Positions 16,870 to 26,647 of a stretch of DNA of 64,000 bases are shown here, one piece after another. Origin of the DNA: Croceivirga thetidis (GTDB taxonomy: Bacteria; Bacteroidota; Bacteroidia; Flavobacteriales; Flavobacteriaceae); NCBI RefSeq assembly GCF_012272815.1, contig NZ_JAAWWL010000002.1, positions 1,456,280 through 1,520,279 on the forward strand. The letters are read 5' to 3'. The notes under the pieces are model-generated. The model had not been told where the DNA came from and searched no databases. It was given only the letters and a program-made list of their open reading frames with translations. The stretch's first letter is position 1. Every line of letters begins with the position of its first letter. The position numbers were made by a program, and so were the translations under genes.

Positions 16870-18666
16870 TTACTCCTTATTTCTTTTTCGATCTACTTCC
16901 TTCAAATAAATTTTACGAAGGCGTAAGTGGTTTGGTGTAACTTCAACCAATTCATCTTTTTGGATGTATTCGAGTGCCTCTTCTAACGAAAATTTGATTG
17001 CGGGTACAATCTTTGCTTTATCATCTGCACCTGCCGAACGTACGTTTGATAATTTCTTGGTTTTCGTCACATTGATTGTCATATCGTCTTGACGGCTGTT
17101 CTCACCAATTACCTGGCCTTCATAAATATCCTCTCCTGGATCAATGAAGAACTTACCACGTTCTTGTAATTTGTCAATGGAATATGGAATTGCAGTTCCA
17201 TTTTCCATGGAAACCAAAGAACCATTAATACGACCTGCTATCTCACCTTTGTAAGGCTGATATTCTAAAAATCGATGCGCCATTATAGCCTCACCCGCAG
17301 TTGCTGTCAGCAATTGGTTACGTAAACCAATAATACCTCGAGAAGGAATAATGAATTCACACAACATTCTAGAACCTTTGGCCTCCATACTCACCATCTC
17401 TCCTTTACGGATTGATACCATCTCGACGGCTTTACCAGAAACTTCTTCAGGTAAATCAATGGACAGTTGTTCTACCGGTTCGCATTTTTGCCCTTCTATT
17501 TCCTTGATGATTACTTGGGGTTGCCCAATCTGCAATTCATAACCCTCACGGCGCATGGTTTCAATCAATACGGATAAGTGCAAAACGCCACGGCCAAAGA
17601 CCATGAATTTGTCAGCACTATCGGTTTCTTCAACTCGCAATGCTAAGTTCTTTTCAAGTTCTTTTTCAAGACGTTCTTTTATATGACGAGAGGTAACAAA
17701 CTTACCGTCCTTACCAAAGAAAGGGCTATCATTAATAGTAAAAAGCATACTCATGGTAGGCTCATCAATGGCAATGGTTTTCAATGCTTCCGGATTTTCA
17801 AAATCCGCAACAGTATCCCCAATTTCAAAACCTTCCATTCCAACCAATGCACAGATATCACCTGTCTGTACTTCTTGAACCTTTTTACGGCCCAATCCAT
17901 CAAAAACAAAAACTTCCTTAATTTTCGACTTCACACGTGAACCATCTCGTTTGACCAATGTCACCTGTTGCCCTTCCTTCAAAGTTCCACGGGTTAATCG
18001 ACCGATGGCAATACGACCGGTAAATGAAGAAAAATCCAACGACGTAATCAACATCTGGGTACTCCCTGTTGATGGTTCGAATTCAGGAACATGCTCCAAC
18101 ACCATATCCAACAAGGGTGAAATATCCTCATTCGGTTTTTGCCAATCTTCACTCATCCAACCCTGTTTTGCAGAACCATAAACTGTAGGGAAATCCAACT
18201 GCCATTCTTCAGCTCCCAACTCGAACATTAGGTCAAAGACCTTCTCATGAACTTCCTCAGGCGTACAGTTTTCTTTATCGACCTTATTAATAACAACGCA
18301 AGGTTTCAGACCCAAATCAATTGCCTTTTGCAGTACAAAACGTGTTTGAGGCATCGGTCCCTCAAAGGCATCGACCAATAATAACACCCCATCGGCCATG
18401 TTCAATACTCGTTCTACCTCGCCACCAAAATCGGCGTGCCCAGGAGTATCGATAATGTTGATTTTTGTATCCTTATAGACCACAGAAACATTTTTTGAAA
18501 CGATGGTAATTCCCCTTTCACGTTCCAAATCATTATTGTCCAGTATTAAGTCTCCCTTGTTTTCATTTTCACGAAACAATTGACAATGAAACATGATTTT
18601 GTCTACCAAAGTGGTCTTACCGTGATCGACGTGAGCAATAATGGCAATATTTTTAATCTTCTGCAT
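16870..18666 (-). CDS. typA: ribosome-associated translational GTPase TypA/BipA
   Basis: 598-aa translational GTPase that binds the 70S ribosome and aids assembly and stress adaptation. It has G1 AHVDHGKTT (11-19), the switch region RERGITI, G3 DTPGH, G4 NKVD, then EF-G-like domains II, III and V ([42 protein letters not shown]) and the BipA-specific C-terminal domain ([28 protein letters not shown]). ATG at 18666 is chosen over the upstream frame start at 18780, because a textbook promoter lies between them and conserved homology begins [16 protein letters not shown]. Confidence 0.96.
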   Translation of the reverse strand: MQKIKNIAIIAHVDHGKTTLVDKIMFHCQLFRENENKGDLILDNNDLERERGITIVSKNVSVVYKDTKINIIDTPGHADFGGEVERVLNMADGVLLLVDAFEGPMPQTRFVLQKAIDLGLKPCVVINKVDKENCTPEEVHEKVFDLMFELGAEEWQLDFPTVYGSAKQGWMSEDWQKPNEDISPLLDMVLEHVPEFEPSTGSTQMLITSLDFSSFTGRIAIGRLTRGTLKEGQQVTLVKRDGSRVKSKIKEVFVFDGLGRKKVQEVQTGDICALVGMEGFEIGDTVADFENPEALKTIAIDEPTMSMLFTINDSPFFGKDGKFVTSRHIKERLEKELEKNLALRVEETDSADKFMVFGRGVLHLSVLIETMRREGYELQIGQPQVIIKEIEGQKCEPVEQLSIDLPEEVSGKAVEMVSIRKGEMVSMEAKGSRMLCEFIIPSRGIIGLRNQLLTATAGEAIMAHRFLEYQPYKGEIAGRINGSLVSMENGTAIPYSIDKLQERGKFFIDPGEDIYEGQVIGENSRQDDMTINVTKTKKLSNVRSAGADDKAKIVPAIKFSLEEALEYIQKDELVEVTPNHLRLRKIYLKEVDRKRNKE

Positions 18667-18684
18667 GGCCTTATTTTGAGGGCG

Positions 18685-18714
18685 CAAAGGTACTGTTAAA
18701 TCATAGAGTAACAA
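18685..18714 (-). promoter_or_regulatory. typA promoter
   Basis: On the minus strand, TTG (18714-18712), a 19-base spacer, then TACCTTTG (18692-18685). This is an exact match to the Bacteroidota -33/-7 arrangement TTG-N19-TAnnTTTG. It places transcription start near 18680, giving a 14-base leader, and rules out the upstream in-frame start. Confidence 0.75.
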
Positions 18715-18768
18715 GTTGGTAATGAAAATTTTATTGCCAATTGACCATGAAGTGAATATGACGCATAC

Positions 18769-18805
18769 AAAAATGGCCACCTAAATAGAATAGATGACCA
18801 TTTTT
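18769..18805 (-). terminator. probable terminator after the acidic lipoprotein gene
   Basis: Inverted repeat AAAAATGG (18769-18776) with CCATTTTT (18798-18805), 60 bases after the leftward stop. The stem is short and the loop long (21 bases), so the call is tentative. Confidence 0.4.
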
Positions 18806-18864
18806 CACTCTCTTACCCCTACTCAATTGCACACGAATAGTTGTAATCCGCATGCAATTTATTA

Positions 18865-19956
18865 CTAGCCATTACAATTGCGCACAAGGATAGCTTTATT
18901 GTTCTCGTCTATCACCAATTGTAAGGTATTGCCATCAGCGCTGAATTCAAAATTCCAAATACCACTAAAATGAGATGCCTCCGATGGATTTATTTGTAAT
19001 TGGCAAGTTTCAGATAACGAACCCCAGGATCCAAAAGATTCACTTATTTCGTTGGCTGTACCTGTAAATCGCATCATATCCATAGAGCCATCAGTATTGA
19101 ATTTTACTAATGTATTGTTGCTTGTATAACTAATTGTTTCATCATTTCCGTCCCGAACAAAACTTTCAATCCTAAAATGACAACTGGTCAAGAATATTCT
19201 TTGCATGTCACCAAGACAGTTTGGAGAATAATCCGTGCCTTCATTGGTAGATTCATCGGTACTCTCATTACCGCTTTCGGTCGAACCCTCTTCTTCGTTG
19301 GTTGTTCCCTCTTCACTGTTGTTATTGGTTTCATCCTCAGATGAAGAAGTATCTTCCCCACTATTATTTTCTTCAGTGTTATTTTCCTCACCATTTTCTG
19401 ATTCATTATTGCTTTCAGAATTCGGGTCTTCATCTTCACTGCTCCCATTATCTTCTTCACTGCCAGAGTTTTCATTTTCCTCCTCCGTATTGCCAGTATT
19501 TTCCTCTTCGTTAGAATCTCCATTTGAAGAGCTGGAATTGTCATTTTCTGAATTGGAATCTTCTGAGTTAGCACCCTCTGAAGAAGAAACTTCTTCATCT
19601 TCGATAGCATCCAAAGTATAGGTAAAACAAGCCGTTGAACCATCGCAACCTGGTAGCTCGACCATAAGACAAAACTGCGTTTCACCAACTTTTGGACTCC
19701 AGTTTAATCGCGCAGATGAATCTCCAGAAATTTCGTGTTTTTCATCTTGTTCTTCAACGATCCAGGTGTAGGTCGCGCCTTCAATAGATGACAAAAGTTC
19801 ATCGGCCACTACCATAATATCGGAGCCCGGCTCTACTTCTTCATTAAGCACAAGATTAAAGTCCATACATTCAGTTTGAACTTCGTCTTTTTCACATGAA
19901 GCAATTGATACTAATAACAGGAATAGGTATAAGGGATTGAATTTCCTTAGAAGCAT
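18865..19956 (-). CDS. lipoprotein with an acidic low-complexity linker and lipocalin-like C-terminus
   Basis: 363 aa. The signal peptide ends with a lipobox (LLVSIASC, Cys about 21). Residues about 30-115 form a small beta domain (ATYTWIVEEQD, TQFCLMVELPGCDGSTACF). Residues about 120-245 are almost entirely Glu, Ser, Asn, Asp, Gly and Thr, a disordered, strongly acidic spacer. The C-terminal 115 residues (CLGDMQRIF, TSNNTLVKFNTDGSM, FSGIWNFEFSADGNTL) resemble a lipocalin-like or calycin domain with paired Cys. Such spacers usually hold a binding domain away from the outer membrane. The function is not known. It stands alone. Confidence 0.8.
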   Translation of the reverse strand: MLLRKFNPLYLFLLLVSIASCEKDEVQTECMDFNLVLNEEVEPGSDIMVVADELLSSIEGATYTWIVEEQDEKHEISGDSSARLNWSPKVGETQFCLMVELPGCDGSTACFTYTLDAIEDEEVSSSEGANSEDSNSENDNSSSSNGDSNEEENTGNTEEENENSGSEEDNGSSEDEDPNSESNNESENGEENNTEENNSGEDTSSSEDETNNNSEEGTTNEEEGSTESGNESTDESTNEGTDYSPNCLGDMQRIFLTSCHFRIESFVRDGNDETISYTSNNTLVKFNTDGSMDMMRFTGTANEISESFGSWGSLSETCQLQINPSEASHFSGIWNFEFSADGNTLQLVIDENNKAILVRNCNG

Positions 19957-20138
19957 TTCAAGTAGGTTTTAGAGGCGAGATTTGGGGTACTCAACCAGTT
20001 ATTTGATGCAAAGCAATGAATTCTTCCATTGATATGTCAAAAAAGTCGTTTGAACGGCTCAGATATCGGATTAAAGGAATAATTACACAAATTTTATTGT
20101 AAGAATTGTATTTCAATTTCTCACAAACAACACTTGTA

Positions 20139-22538
20139 TTAATTTGCTATCCTGTCTTGAGCATCCTGAATTCCGGTATTTCTTTTGCGTGCTTTTTTGA
20201 TTTCATTTCGTCCGAAATCATAAGTTAGCGCAAAGGCAACTTGTCGGCTATCGCTGCCACCAGTTCCATTTATGAATAGATCCCCAAATTGTGTTACCCC
20301 TCTCCATGGGGAAGTAAACAAAATATCATTGAACGAAAGGCGCGCCGTGAATCGATTATCAAAGAGTTTTTGTTGAAAGGCAACGTTTAATGAACCAAGG
20401 GATTTTGTTTGATACGTACCCCCCCAGATAGATGGTGAACTATACCAACCGGAAACCTCCATTCTTAGCTTCTTTGATAGGTTAAAAGTGTTTTGGGCAT
20501 AAAAACTCAAGGTTTCTTGACGTACGGGTAAAAACTCATCGCTGGTTGCTGTAAAATCACTGATGTAGGCATTTAAACTAAAATAAACATTCCACCATTC
20601 GTATATCTTTTTGGGGTACGAAATACCCAGGTTATACACTTCTTGGTCCGCCACATTTAAGGTGGTCAAGAAATTAGTGGTTTGCGTATCAGCTATCGTA
20701 ACTTGAGCAAAAAAATCGGTGACCTTACTATAGCTAATTGAAGTGGTTAGTCGATAGTTAAAGGTATGCGACAACTTCAAATTATTAGTGTACTGTGGTT
20801 GCAAAAACGGGTTGCCCTTGCTGAAGGAAAGCTCATCCAATTGGTATTCAAACGGATTTAGTGATTGGTAATTAGGTCGTTGAATTCTACGACTGTAGGT
20901 CAGTGCAAATTGATTCTTTCGGTTCAAATGATAGGTTAGGCCTCCTGAAGGGAAAAAGTCAGTGTAATTGCGCTGAACCCTATCGTCGGCATTTTGCTGT
21001 TCGCTGGTCAAAATACCGTCAGAATCAGTATTCTCAACCCTTAAACCAAATTGTAGATTCCATTTTCCCCATTTACGATTGTAATTGAAATAGGCTGCAT
21101 TGATATTTTCTTGGTATTCAAATTGGTTACTTTGATTGGTATCTAGAACATTTTGTCCGTTTAGTTGATTGAAGAAGTCAAAAGTATTATCCGTATTGAT
21201 GTATGAGAGTTTAAACCCTACACCCAGTTTTCCCTTTAAGAAATTTTGTTCATAATCCGCCTGTATGGTGGCAATGTTTATATCAATTGGGGTTTCCTGA
21301 AAAGTAATTCGCTCACTTAGAACCTGTGACTCATCTCCATTAAAATAAGTGTTCGGCTGTAAGGCATCCCTTTCGCTATTGTAACGACCATAATCAAAAT
21401 CCACATTTATGGAATGCCCTAAGGTATCGGCATATTTATAATTTAAATTGGCATTTATGTTATAGGAGGTATTTTGTCTTTGGTTCAATGCTACGAGCAC
21501 ACTATCATTTTGTATCGCACCTACGTCCCTAATCGGAGTTCGAGTGGTTGAATTGGTAAAGCCATTATTGAAGTTTCCATTTACAATGGTACCAATGGTA
21601 TGTTTAGAGTTGATATAATAATCATAACCCAATTTAATATTGTTGGTATTGCGATCATAAATGCTCGAAGAGCGCGAATCAAATTGGGTGCCAAACTGAC
21701 TGCGCAACAAGTCTATAAACCCAGTACTTTTTCCGAATCGGTTGCTATAAGTACCATAAAAATTTCCCTTTTTTTCGCGGTTGTTAAAGTTGAGGCTTGA
21801 GTTCGTACGCCCAAAATCACCGACTGTTATGCCCGAAGTAAACGAACCATTGGTACCAAGACTTTTATCCTTTTTGAGTTTTATATTAATGATTCCGGCA
21901 TTACCTGCTGCATCATATTTTGAAGAGGGTTGGGTGATTATTTCCACGGCCTCAATATCAGTCGCCTGTAGGCTTTCTAAAAAATTTATCAAATCCTCCC
22001 CTTGAAGTATCGACAATTTTCCATCAATAAAAATTTGCACACCTGTCTTTCCCTCAACAATAAAACTACCTCCGTTATCTACAATGACTCCTGGTGCTTT
22101 TCGTAAAAGTTCAAAGGCACTGGTTCCAGTTGCATTGATGGTATTTTCAACATTAAAAACCGTTTTGTCGGCTAATACTTGTACCATTGGCTTTTCAGAC
22201 ACCACCGTTACTTCCTCCAAATTTTGTGCTTGAGAACTTAGATTAATGATTCCTAAATCCAAAACATCTCCTTTGTATGTTATAGCCCTCGAAAAATCCG
22301 CATAGCCAATATTGGTAATCTTCAATATGTATTGTCCGGGTGCAATCCCTTCGAATTTAAAAACGCCATGGTCTGCCGTAATTGTTGCTTTTACCAAACT
22401 TGAATCTTGTGGGCTGTTAAGCATTACTGCTGCAAAGATTACCGGCTCATCGTTTTCTTCAACGACCTTACCACTAATGGTTTGGGCGCTCAAGGTGATG
22501 CTGAATACTAAAAGAAGTGAAGTAACTAAGTTTTTCAT
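20139..22538 (-). CDS. TonB-dependent receptor of the CarboxypepD_reg/OMP_b-brl_3 type
   Basis: 799 aa from ATG 22538, which starts the signal peptide MKNLVTSLLLVFSITLSAQ. Then follow a CarboxypepD_reg domain (TISGKVVEENDEPVIFAAV, about 20-105), a plug domain (about 120-225; GTSAFELLRKAPGVIVDNGG, YDAAGNAGIINIKLKK) and a large barrel. It lacks an obvious N-terminal TonB-box segment of the SusC kind and ends without a long tail. This subclass is common in Bacteroidota for siderophores, peptides or unknown ligands. It is monocistronic and diverges from a LytS/LytT pair 287 bases away, which might sense a related signal; that is inference. Confidence 0.9.
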   Translation of the reverse strand: MKNLVTSLLLVFSITLSAQTISGKVVEENDEPVIFAAVMLNSPQDSSLVKATITADHGVFKFEGIAPGQYILKITNIGYADFSRAITYKGDVLDLGIINLSSQAQNLEEVTVVSEKPMVQVLADKTVFNVENTINATGTSAFELLRKAPGVIVDNGGSFIVEGKTGVQIFIDGKLSILQGEDLINFLESLQATDIEAVEIITQPSSKYDAAGNAGIINIKLKKDKSLGTNGSFTSGITVGDFGRTNSSLNFNNREKKGNFYGTYSNRFGKSTGFIDLLRSQFGTQFDSRSSSIYDRNTNNIKLGYDYYINSKHTIGTIVNGNFNNGFTNSTTRTPIRDVGAIQNDSVLVALNQRQNTSYNINANLNYKYADTLGHSINVDFDYGRYNSERDALQPNTYFNGDESQVLSERITFQETPIDINIATIQADYEQNFLKGKLGVGFKLSYINTDNTFDFFNQLNGQNVLDTNQSNQFEYQENINAAYFNYNRKWGKWNLQFGLRVENTDSDGILTSEQQNADDRVQRNYTDFFPSGGLTYHLNRKNQFALTYSRRIQRPNYQSLNPFEYQLDELSFSKGNPFLQPQYTNNLKLSHTFNYRLTTSISYSKVTDFFAQVTIADTQTTNFLTTLNVADQEVYNLGISYPKKIYEWWNVYFSLNAYISDFTATSDEFLPVRQETLSFYAQNTFNLSKKLRMEVSGWYSSPSIWGGTYQTKSLGSLNVAFQQKLFDNRFTARLSFNDILFTSPWRGVTQFGDLFINGTGGSDSRQVAFALTYDFGRNEIKKARKRNTGIQDAQDRIAN

Positions 22539-22825
22539 GACTGTTCGTTTTTTGATTACGAGGCAAATGTGGCGCAATCCATTTAAACTTAAAATGGATA
22601 GCCGACGGGTTGCCCTATTTGCAGATGAATTGACCTGGGCCATTCAGCTTATTAGGGGACCACTTGTCGTTGTTGTATACTCAAAAAATTAGCTTTAGTT
22701 ACTTGTTAAAGAAATTTTAAGGTGCAGAATATTCAATAATGGTCCATCCGTCAGTGTATAGGTCAATTCATCGATGACCATGCATTGATTTGGTCAAGAA
22801 GTCTTTAAATTCAATTCAAATTTAA

Positions 22826-23887
22826 ATGATGAACAGAATAGTTATTTGGGGAATTCGCGTAAAAGAACTGCTTGCACTGCTCGTACTTTATATTTTCTCT
22901 TCATGGGCATACCATATAGTTATATGGTTGAATTACCCCTTGGAAAAACGTTCAAAACTTGAACTCTTTAATCTCGTCGCATATATGGATAGCAGTGGAC
23001 TACAGTACATTGTATTCTTTTTATTCACCATACCCATTTGGTGGTTCATTTTTCGGGGACTTCGAAAAGAATCCTTATGGGTTCGAATTTCCGCTCATCT
23101 AGTACTCCTTCCTTCTTTTGTTTTGTTATCTAAATATGCTTATTACAATATTGCAGAATTCGTAGGTCTTTATCATTTAAATGGTTCAGGGGAAATATGG
23201 GATATTTACATCCCTGCCCTCTTTTATCAAATTCAATTTGCAATTTTTCATGTATATGAGTACTTCATTGAAAATCAGAAAAAACTCAAGCTGCAGGGCG
23301 AACTTAGACAAGCAGCCCTGAAAAGTGAACTGGCTGCAATAAAAGCACAGCTCAATCCCCATTTCCTTTATAATGTATTTAATACCATAAACGCATCGGT
23401 ACCGCCAAAACAAGAAAAAACCAGGAGGATGATTGCGACCCTTTCCGATTTATTTCGCTATCAATTAAAAGCTTCTAAAAAAGAACTTGTAAGCCTTGAG
23501 GAAGAGCTTGAATTCGTTAAAAACTACCTCGAACTTGAAAAAGCCCGTTTTGAAGAACGATTGAACATTAAAATCGATGTGCCTCAAAACTTGTATTCAG
23601 AGAAAATACCGCCAATGTTATTGCAGCCCTTAGTCGAAAATTCGGTAAAACATGGCATATCAAACACTTTACAGGGCGGTGAAATTTCAATTTCTATTTT
23701 TAAAGAAGAGGGGAAACTAAAATTCGAGATTGCGGATACTGGAAAAGGAGTTACAGATAAAAAAAGTTTGTTTGGTAAAGGGATAGGTCTAAGCAATACC
23801 CAACTACGATTGCAAAAAATGTATCAAAGTCAGCTGGAAATATTAGACAATCACCCACAAGGTTTAAAAATTAGATTTGCCATATGA
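22826..23887 (+). CDS. LytS-family sensor histidine kinase
   Basis: 353 aa. About four hydrophobic membrane segments occupy residues 10-145, then a short coiled coil, the His_kinase (PF06580) box AQLNPHFLYNVFNTI with the phospho-acceptor His near 185, and a HATPase domain (LLQPLVENSVKHGI; FEIADTGKGV; GIGLSNTQLRLQKMY). All catalytic boxes are intact. ATG at 22826 is followed at once by a second ATG; either could be used. The stop overlaps the response regulator start (ATGA), so the two are translationally coupled. Confidence 0.92.
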   Translation: MMNRIVIWGIRVKELLALLVLYIFSSWAYHIVIWLNYPLEKRSKLELFNLVAYMDSSGLQYIVFFLFTIPIWWFIFRGLRKESLWVRISAHLVLLPSFVLLSKYAYYNIAEFVGLYHLNGSGEIWDIYIPALFYQIQFAIFHVYEYFIENQKKLKLQGELRQAALKSELAAIKAQLNPHFLYNVFNTINASVPPKQEKTRRMIATLSDLFRYQLKASKKELVSLEEELEFVKNYLELEKARFEERLNIKIDVPQNLYSEKIPPMLLQPLVENSVKHGISNTLQGGEISISIFKEEGKLKFEIADTGKGVTDKKSLFGKGIGLSNTQLRLQKMYQSQLEILDNHPQGLKIRFAI

Positions 23888-24606
23888 AAAAGGTGCTCAT
23901 TGCTGATGATGAAAACTCTGGTCGCAAACTTATCAAGGAGTATCTGGAAGACTTTCCAAATCTGGTCCTTATAGCCGAAGTAAACAATGGGGTTGATGCC
24001 ATTTCCGAGATAAACCGTTTTAAACCGGATTTAGTCTTTTTAGACATTCAAATGCCTGGTAAGACCGGTTTTGAAGTCTTAACCTATTTGGAAGAACTGC
24101 CTGATATTATTTTTTCAACGGCCTACGATGAATATGCCTTAAAAGCATTTGAAGTTCATGCAGTCGATTATTTATTAAAACCCTACACAAAAGAACGGTT
24201 TAAATCGGCCATAGAAAGGCTTAACGGTGATAATCAAAAATTGGGCAACCTCACTGAATCGTTGATAATGGATAAAACCGAGTATCCGTCAAGGGTTTTG
24301 GTCAACAAAAGCAAAAAACTGATTACCATAGCTGTAGACGAAATTCAATGGGTTGAGGCTTATGGTGATTACTCTAAACTTCATGTTGGACAAGACATTT
24401 TACTAAGCAATTTTGGAATTTCTGATTTGGAACAAAAACTTAGCCCTCAAAAATTTCTTAGGGTCCATCGTTCCTCTATTATCAATTTGGACAAGGTTAA
24501 GGAATTGAACAAATACGGAAAAAGTTACGACGTCACCATGCTAAATGAAGAGGTTGTCCGTGTCAGTCGTGGCTACATGGAGGCCATAAAGAAAATCATG
24601 TTGTAG
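23884..24606 (+). CDS. LytTR-family response regulator
   Basis: 240 aa. Receiver domain about 1-120 with acidic pocket DDE (8-10), phospho-acceptor Asp54 in FLDIQMPG and Lys in LLKPYT. The C-terminal LytTR DNA-binding domain covers about 140-240 (IQWVEAYGDYSKLHV, FLRVHRSSIINLDKV, VSRGYMEAIKKI). It pairs with the preceding kinase through an ATGA overlap. The next genes encode small outer-membrane proteins and may be targets, but no LytTR direct repeats were confirmed. Confidence 0.94.
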   Translation: MKKVLIADDENSGRKLIKEYLEDFPNLVLIAEVNNGVDAISEINRFKPDLVFLDIQMPGKTGFEVLTYLEELPDIIFSTAYDEYALKAFEVHAVDYLLKPYTKERFKSAIERLNGDNQKLGNLTESLIMDKTEYPSRVLVNKSKKLITIAVDEIQWVEAYGDYSKLHVGQDILLSNFGISDLEQKLSPQKFLRVHRSSIINLDKVKELNKYGKSYDVTMLNEEVVRVSRGYMEAIKKIML

Positions 24607-24610
24607 GCCT

Positions 24611-25201
24611 TTAGTTCTTGATTTGAAAGTTCGAATTTTTCTTTTTTCGTTTCGTGGCCACCCATCCAAAAGTAATATGGACCATAGGACCATGACCATT
24701 TAACAGTCCATCACCACGCATATAACCATAGCCCACTTCAGCGTTTATATTGAATCCTTTACGGTTGGTTCGTTGTATACCATAAACGCCTCCATAAAAC
24801 GCAAAGGCCCAATCGCCCGTATCTGGCATATTGTCAATAAGCTGTAAGGGTTCAAAGAAAATTGATCGTGCGGCAGCAATATAGTTCGCTGAATTCCCCA
24901 CCACATTCTTATTGATATCCAATCGTTGATTAAAATTATGGTAATAACGTAATCTTAAATGCCATGAATATCCGAAAGTATATCCCTCTTGATAGGTGGC
25001 AAAAGCCGGAGTAAAACTGGTGGATGCTGTTACATTTCGAATAATGCCAATTTCATAACGAAAACCAGGACCCAGCAAGTTAACCGTAAATTGATGCCGT
25101 TCTAGATTGATGATGCCGATACCTTTTTCTTGAATTCGCTGTGCCTGTAATGGAGCAATAAATAGCACACTAATAATTGGAATTAGGAATAGGTTGCGCA
25201 T
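24611..25201 (-). CDS. small outer-membrane barrel protein, paralogue A
   Basis: 196 aa with a signal peptide (about 1-20, ISVLFIAPLQAQ). The mature protein is a run of alternating aromatic strands (LRYYHNFNQRLD, GNSANYIAA, FYGGVYGIQRTNRKGFNIN, GYGYMR). It is clearly paralogous to the protein at 26020-26577, sharing RYYHNFN, GNSxNYxA and GxVYGIQR. It probably forms an 8-stranded barrel. Family not named with confidence. It converges on the LytTR gene with four bases between stops. Confidence 0.7.
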   Translation of the reverse strand: MRNLFLIPIISVLFIAPLQAQRIQEKGIGIINLERHQFTVNLLGPGFRYEIGIIRNVTASTSFTPAFATYQEGYTFGYSWHLRLRYYHNFNQRLDINKNVVGNSANYIAAARSIFFEPLQLIDNMPDTGDWAFAFYGGVYGIQRTNRKGFNINAEVGYGYMRGDGLLNGHGPMVHITFGWVATKRKKKNSNFQIKN

Positions 25202-25270
25202 TTCAGTTGATTTGAAACTGAAAAATAGTGAAATGCGCTAGGGTGCCTTGAAGTTTAAGAAAAGTTTAAT

Positions 25271-25918
25271 TCAGGGGTTTGGTTCTTGATTTTCAAGAAA
25301 CTTGGTGATTACCTCGGCACAATCTTTATACTTTTCTTGTTTTGCAACCAAGGCATACCTATAAGAACCCAGAATATTATTGAACAACTTATTTTCAAAA
25401 ATTTTACGACTTGGCGCTTGAGAATTGTATAAATCAGCATTGGACTTTAAGTATTCATAATATTCATTTGCACCTTCAAAAGACCTTAATTGAACTGATT
25501 CCGTCCAATCGTAATAACCATAAAGGGAAACAATCCTCTTTTTCTCCTCAAAGTCCAAAAAACGAATGTCACCACTTTCAGTTAGGGTAGTGTACGCATT
25601 TTTACGAATGTAAAAATATCCTGAATCGTCAAATAGCTTTAATGCCATTTGCTTTAGTATTTCTGACTCTGCGCCATTCTTTATAAGCATGGTCATTGAA
25701 TCAAGAGTTTCAATACTTGAAGCAACCGCCTTTTGCGCATACCGGAGTGAATATTGATTAGACTTGGTTTCCTCCAGTAAAAAAGTGCGGTGCTCCGCGA
25801 GGTTTTCTTCAAGCTTCCTATTCTCAGAACATTTATCCAGTTGAAAGGCAATAAGAATACCGATGATTACCACAAAAAATTCTAGGGAATGGTTTAACCA
25901 ATCTATTTTCTTTTTCAT
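25271..25918 (-). CDS. single-pass membrane protein, DUF6090-like
   Basis: 215 aa. Basic N-terminus (MKKKIDWLNHSLEF), one membrane helix (FVVIIGILIAFQLD, about 15-28), then an alpha-helical periplasmic or cytoplasmic part with HRTFLLEETKSN, NAYTTLTESGDIRFLD and a C-terminal coiled region. The layout of a short helix followed by WxxEN/ExxL-type helices and TTLxxSGD resembles the DUF6090 family of Bacteroidota. That is recognition by pattern only. Function unknown. It sits between two paralogous barrel genes in the same direction. Confidence 0.65.
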   Translation of the reverse strand: MKKKIDWLNHSLEFFVVIIGILIAFQLDKCSENRKLEENLAEHRTFLLEETKSNQYSLRYAQKAVASSIETLDSMTMLIKNGAESEILKQMALKLFDDSGYFYIRKNAYTTLTESGDIRFLDFEEKKRIVSLYGYYDWTESVQLRSFEGANEYYEYLKSNADLYNSQAPSRKIFENKLFNNILGSYRYALVAKQEKYKDCAEVITKFLENQEPNP

Positions 25919-26019
25919 TCGATTGAAACTTTACCTTCTGAAGGTATAAAATCTTCATTGAACATGCATCAGTTTCAGTTTGTCCCAAAGCAAATTGTTG
26001 AGTTATAATAAGGTTCTAA

Positions 26020-26577
26020 TTATCGACCTATACACCAACGTTTTTCGCTGACAATCCAACCAATACTTAGGTTTATAATTGGTTGAATTCCACCTCTAAA
26101 TGGTCCAACATAATAACCTGCTCCAGCATCTATTGAAAAACTGAAACCGGAATTGAAACTGCGTTGAATTCCATAAACCAGACCTCCATATCCGTGAATC
26201 CCATCAACGGGGCGATTGTCCACTAACCTTGCATCAGGTGAAAAAACAGCTACGGAAGGGGCCAGATAATTACCGGAATTGCCATATATCTGGCGACCCC
26301 TTTGGTAACGTCCATTAAAATTATGGTAATACCGATTTTGTAGGGTAATTGCAGGAAAGAAGTCATAGTCTTCAATGGCATTCTCAGAAGCCGGTTCAAT
26401 GCTGGCTTGCCAGGCTACCCTTAAATCAAGTGTGCTGTTGACACCCAAGGCCATTTCATACTCCACACCAGGATTTATGGCATTGATTTTAAATTGCCGT
26501 AGTTCGCAATTTTTACCGAACTGGGCCAGGGTTAATTGAAGGGAAAATAGCCCAAGTAGCAAGAACAACTTTTGCAT
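26020..26577 (-). CDS. small outer-membrane barrel protein, paralogue B
   Basis: 185 aa, signal peptide about 1-18 (LLLGLFSLQLTLAQ). It shares the strand pattern of paralogue A: NRYYHNFNGRY, GNSGNYLAPS, GGLVYGIQRSFNSGFSFS, GAGYYVG. The C-terminus (CIGR) is unlike a normal barrel end. The two paralogues flank the DUF6090-like gene, suggesting duplication. It diverges from kdsA. Confidence 0.7.
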   Translation of the reverse strand: MQKLFLLLGLFSLQLTLAQFGKNCELRQFKINAINPGVEYEMALGVNSTLDLRVAWQASIEPASENAIEDYDFFPAITLQNRYYHNFNGRYQRGRQIYGNSGNYLAPSVAVFSPDARLVDNRPVDGIHGYGGLVYGIQRSFNSGFSFSIDAGAGYYVGPFRGGIQPIINLSIGWIVSEKRWCIGR

Positions 26578-26624
26578 AGTAGGTAATTCAGGACATACCT
26601 ATAACACCTGCGACAGTAAAATAG

Positions 26625-26632
26625 TATTTTTG
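26625..26632 (+). promoter_or_regulatory. candidate -7 box of kdsA
   Basis: TATTTTTG is an exact TAnnTTTG match ending 15 bases before the ATG at 26648. Its position excludes an in-frame TTG at 26630 as the start codon. Confidence 0.5.
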
Positions 26633-26647
26633 CAAAAATTTCTTTTG

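Noticed and set aside
18667-18780. 38-residue N-terminal extension of TypA
   Set aside because: A TTG-N19-TACCTTTG promoter lies inside it and the family begins at 18666.
19188-19688. 166-aa and 128-aa frames opposite or shifted to the acidic lipoprotein
   Set aside because: Both come from the low-complexity Glu/Ser repeats in another frame; biased composition keeps them open.
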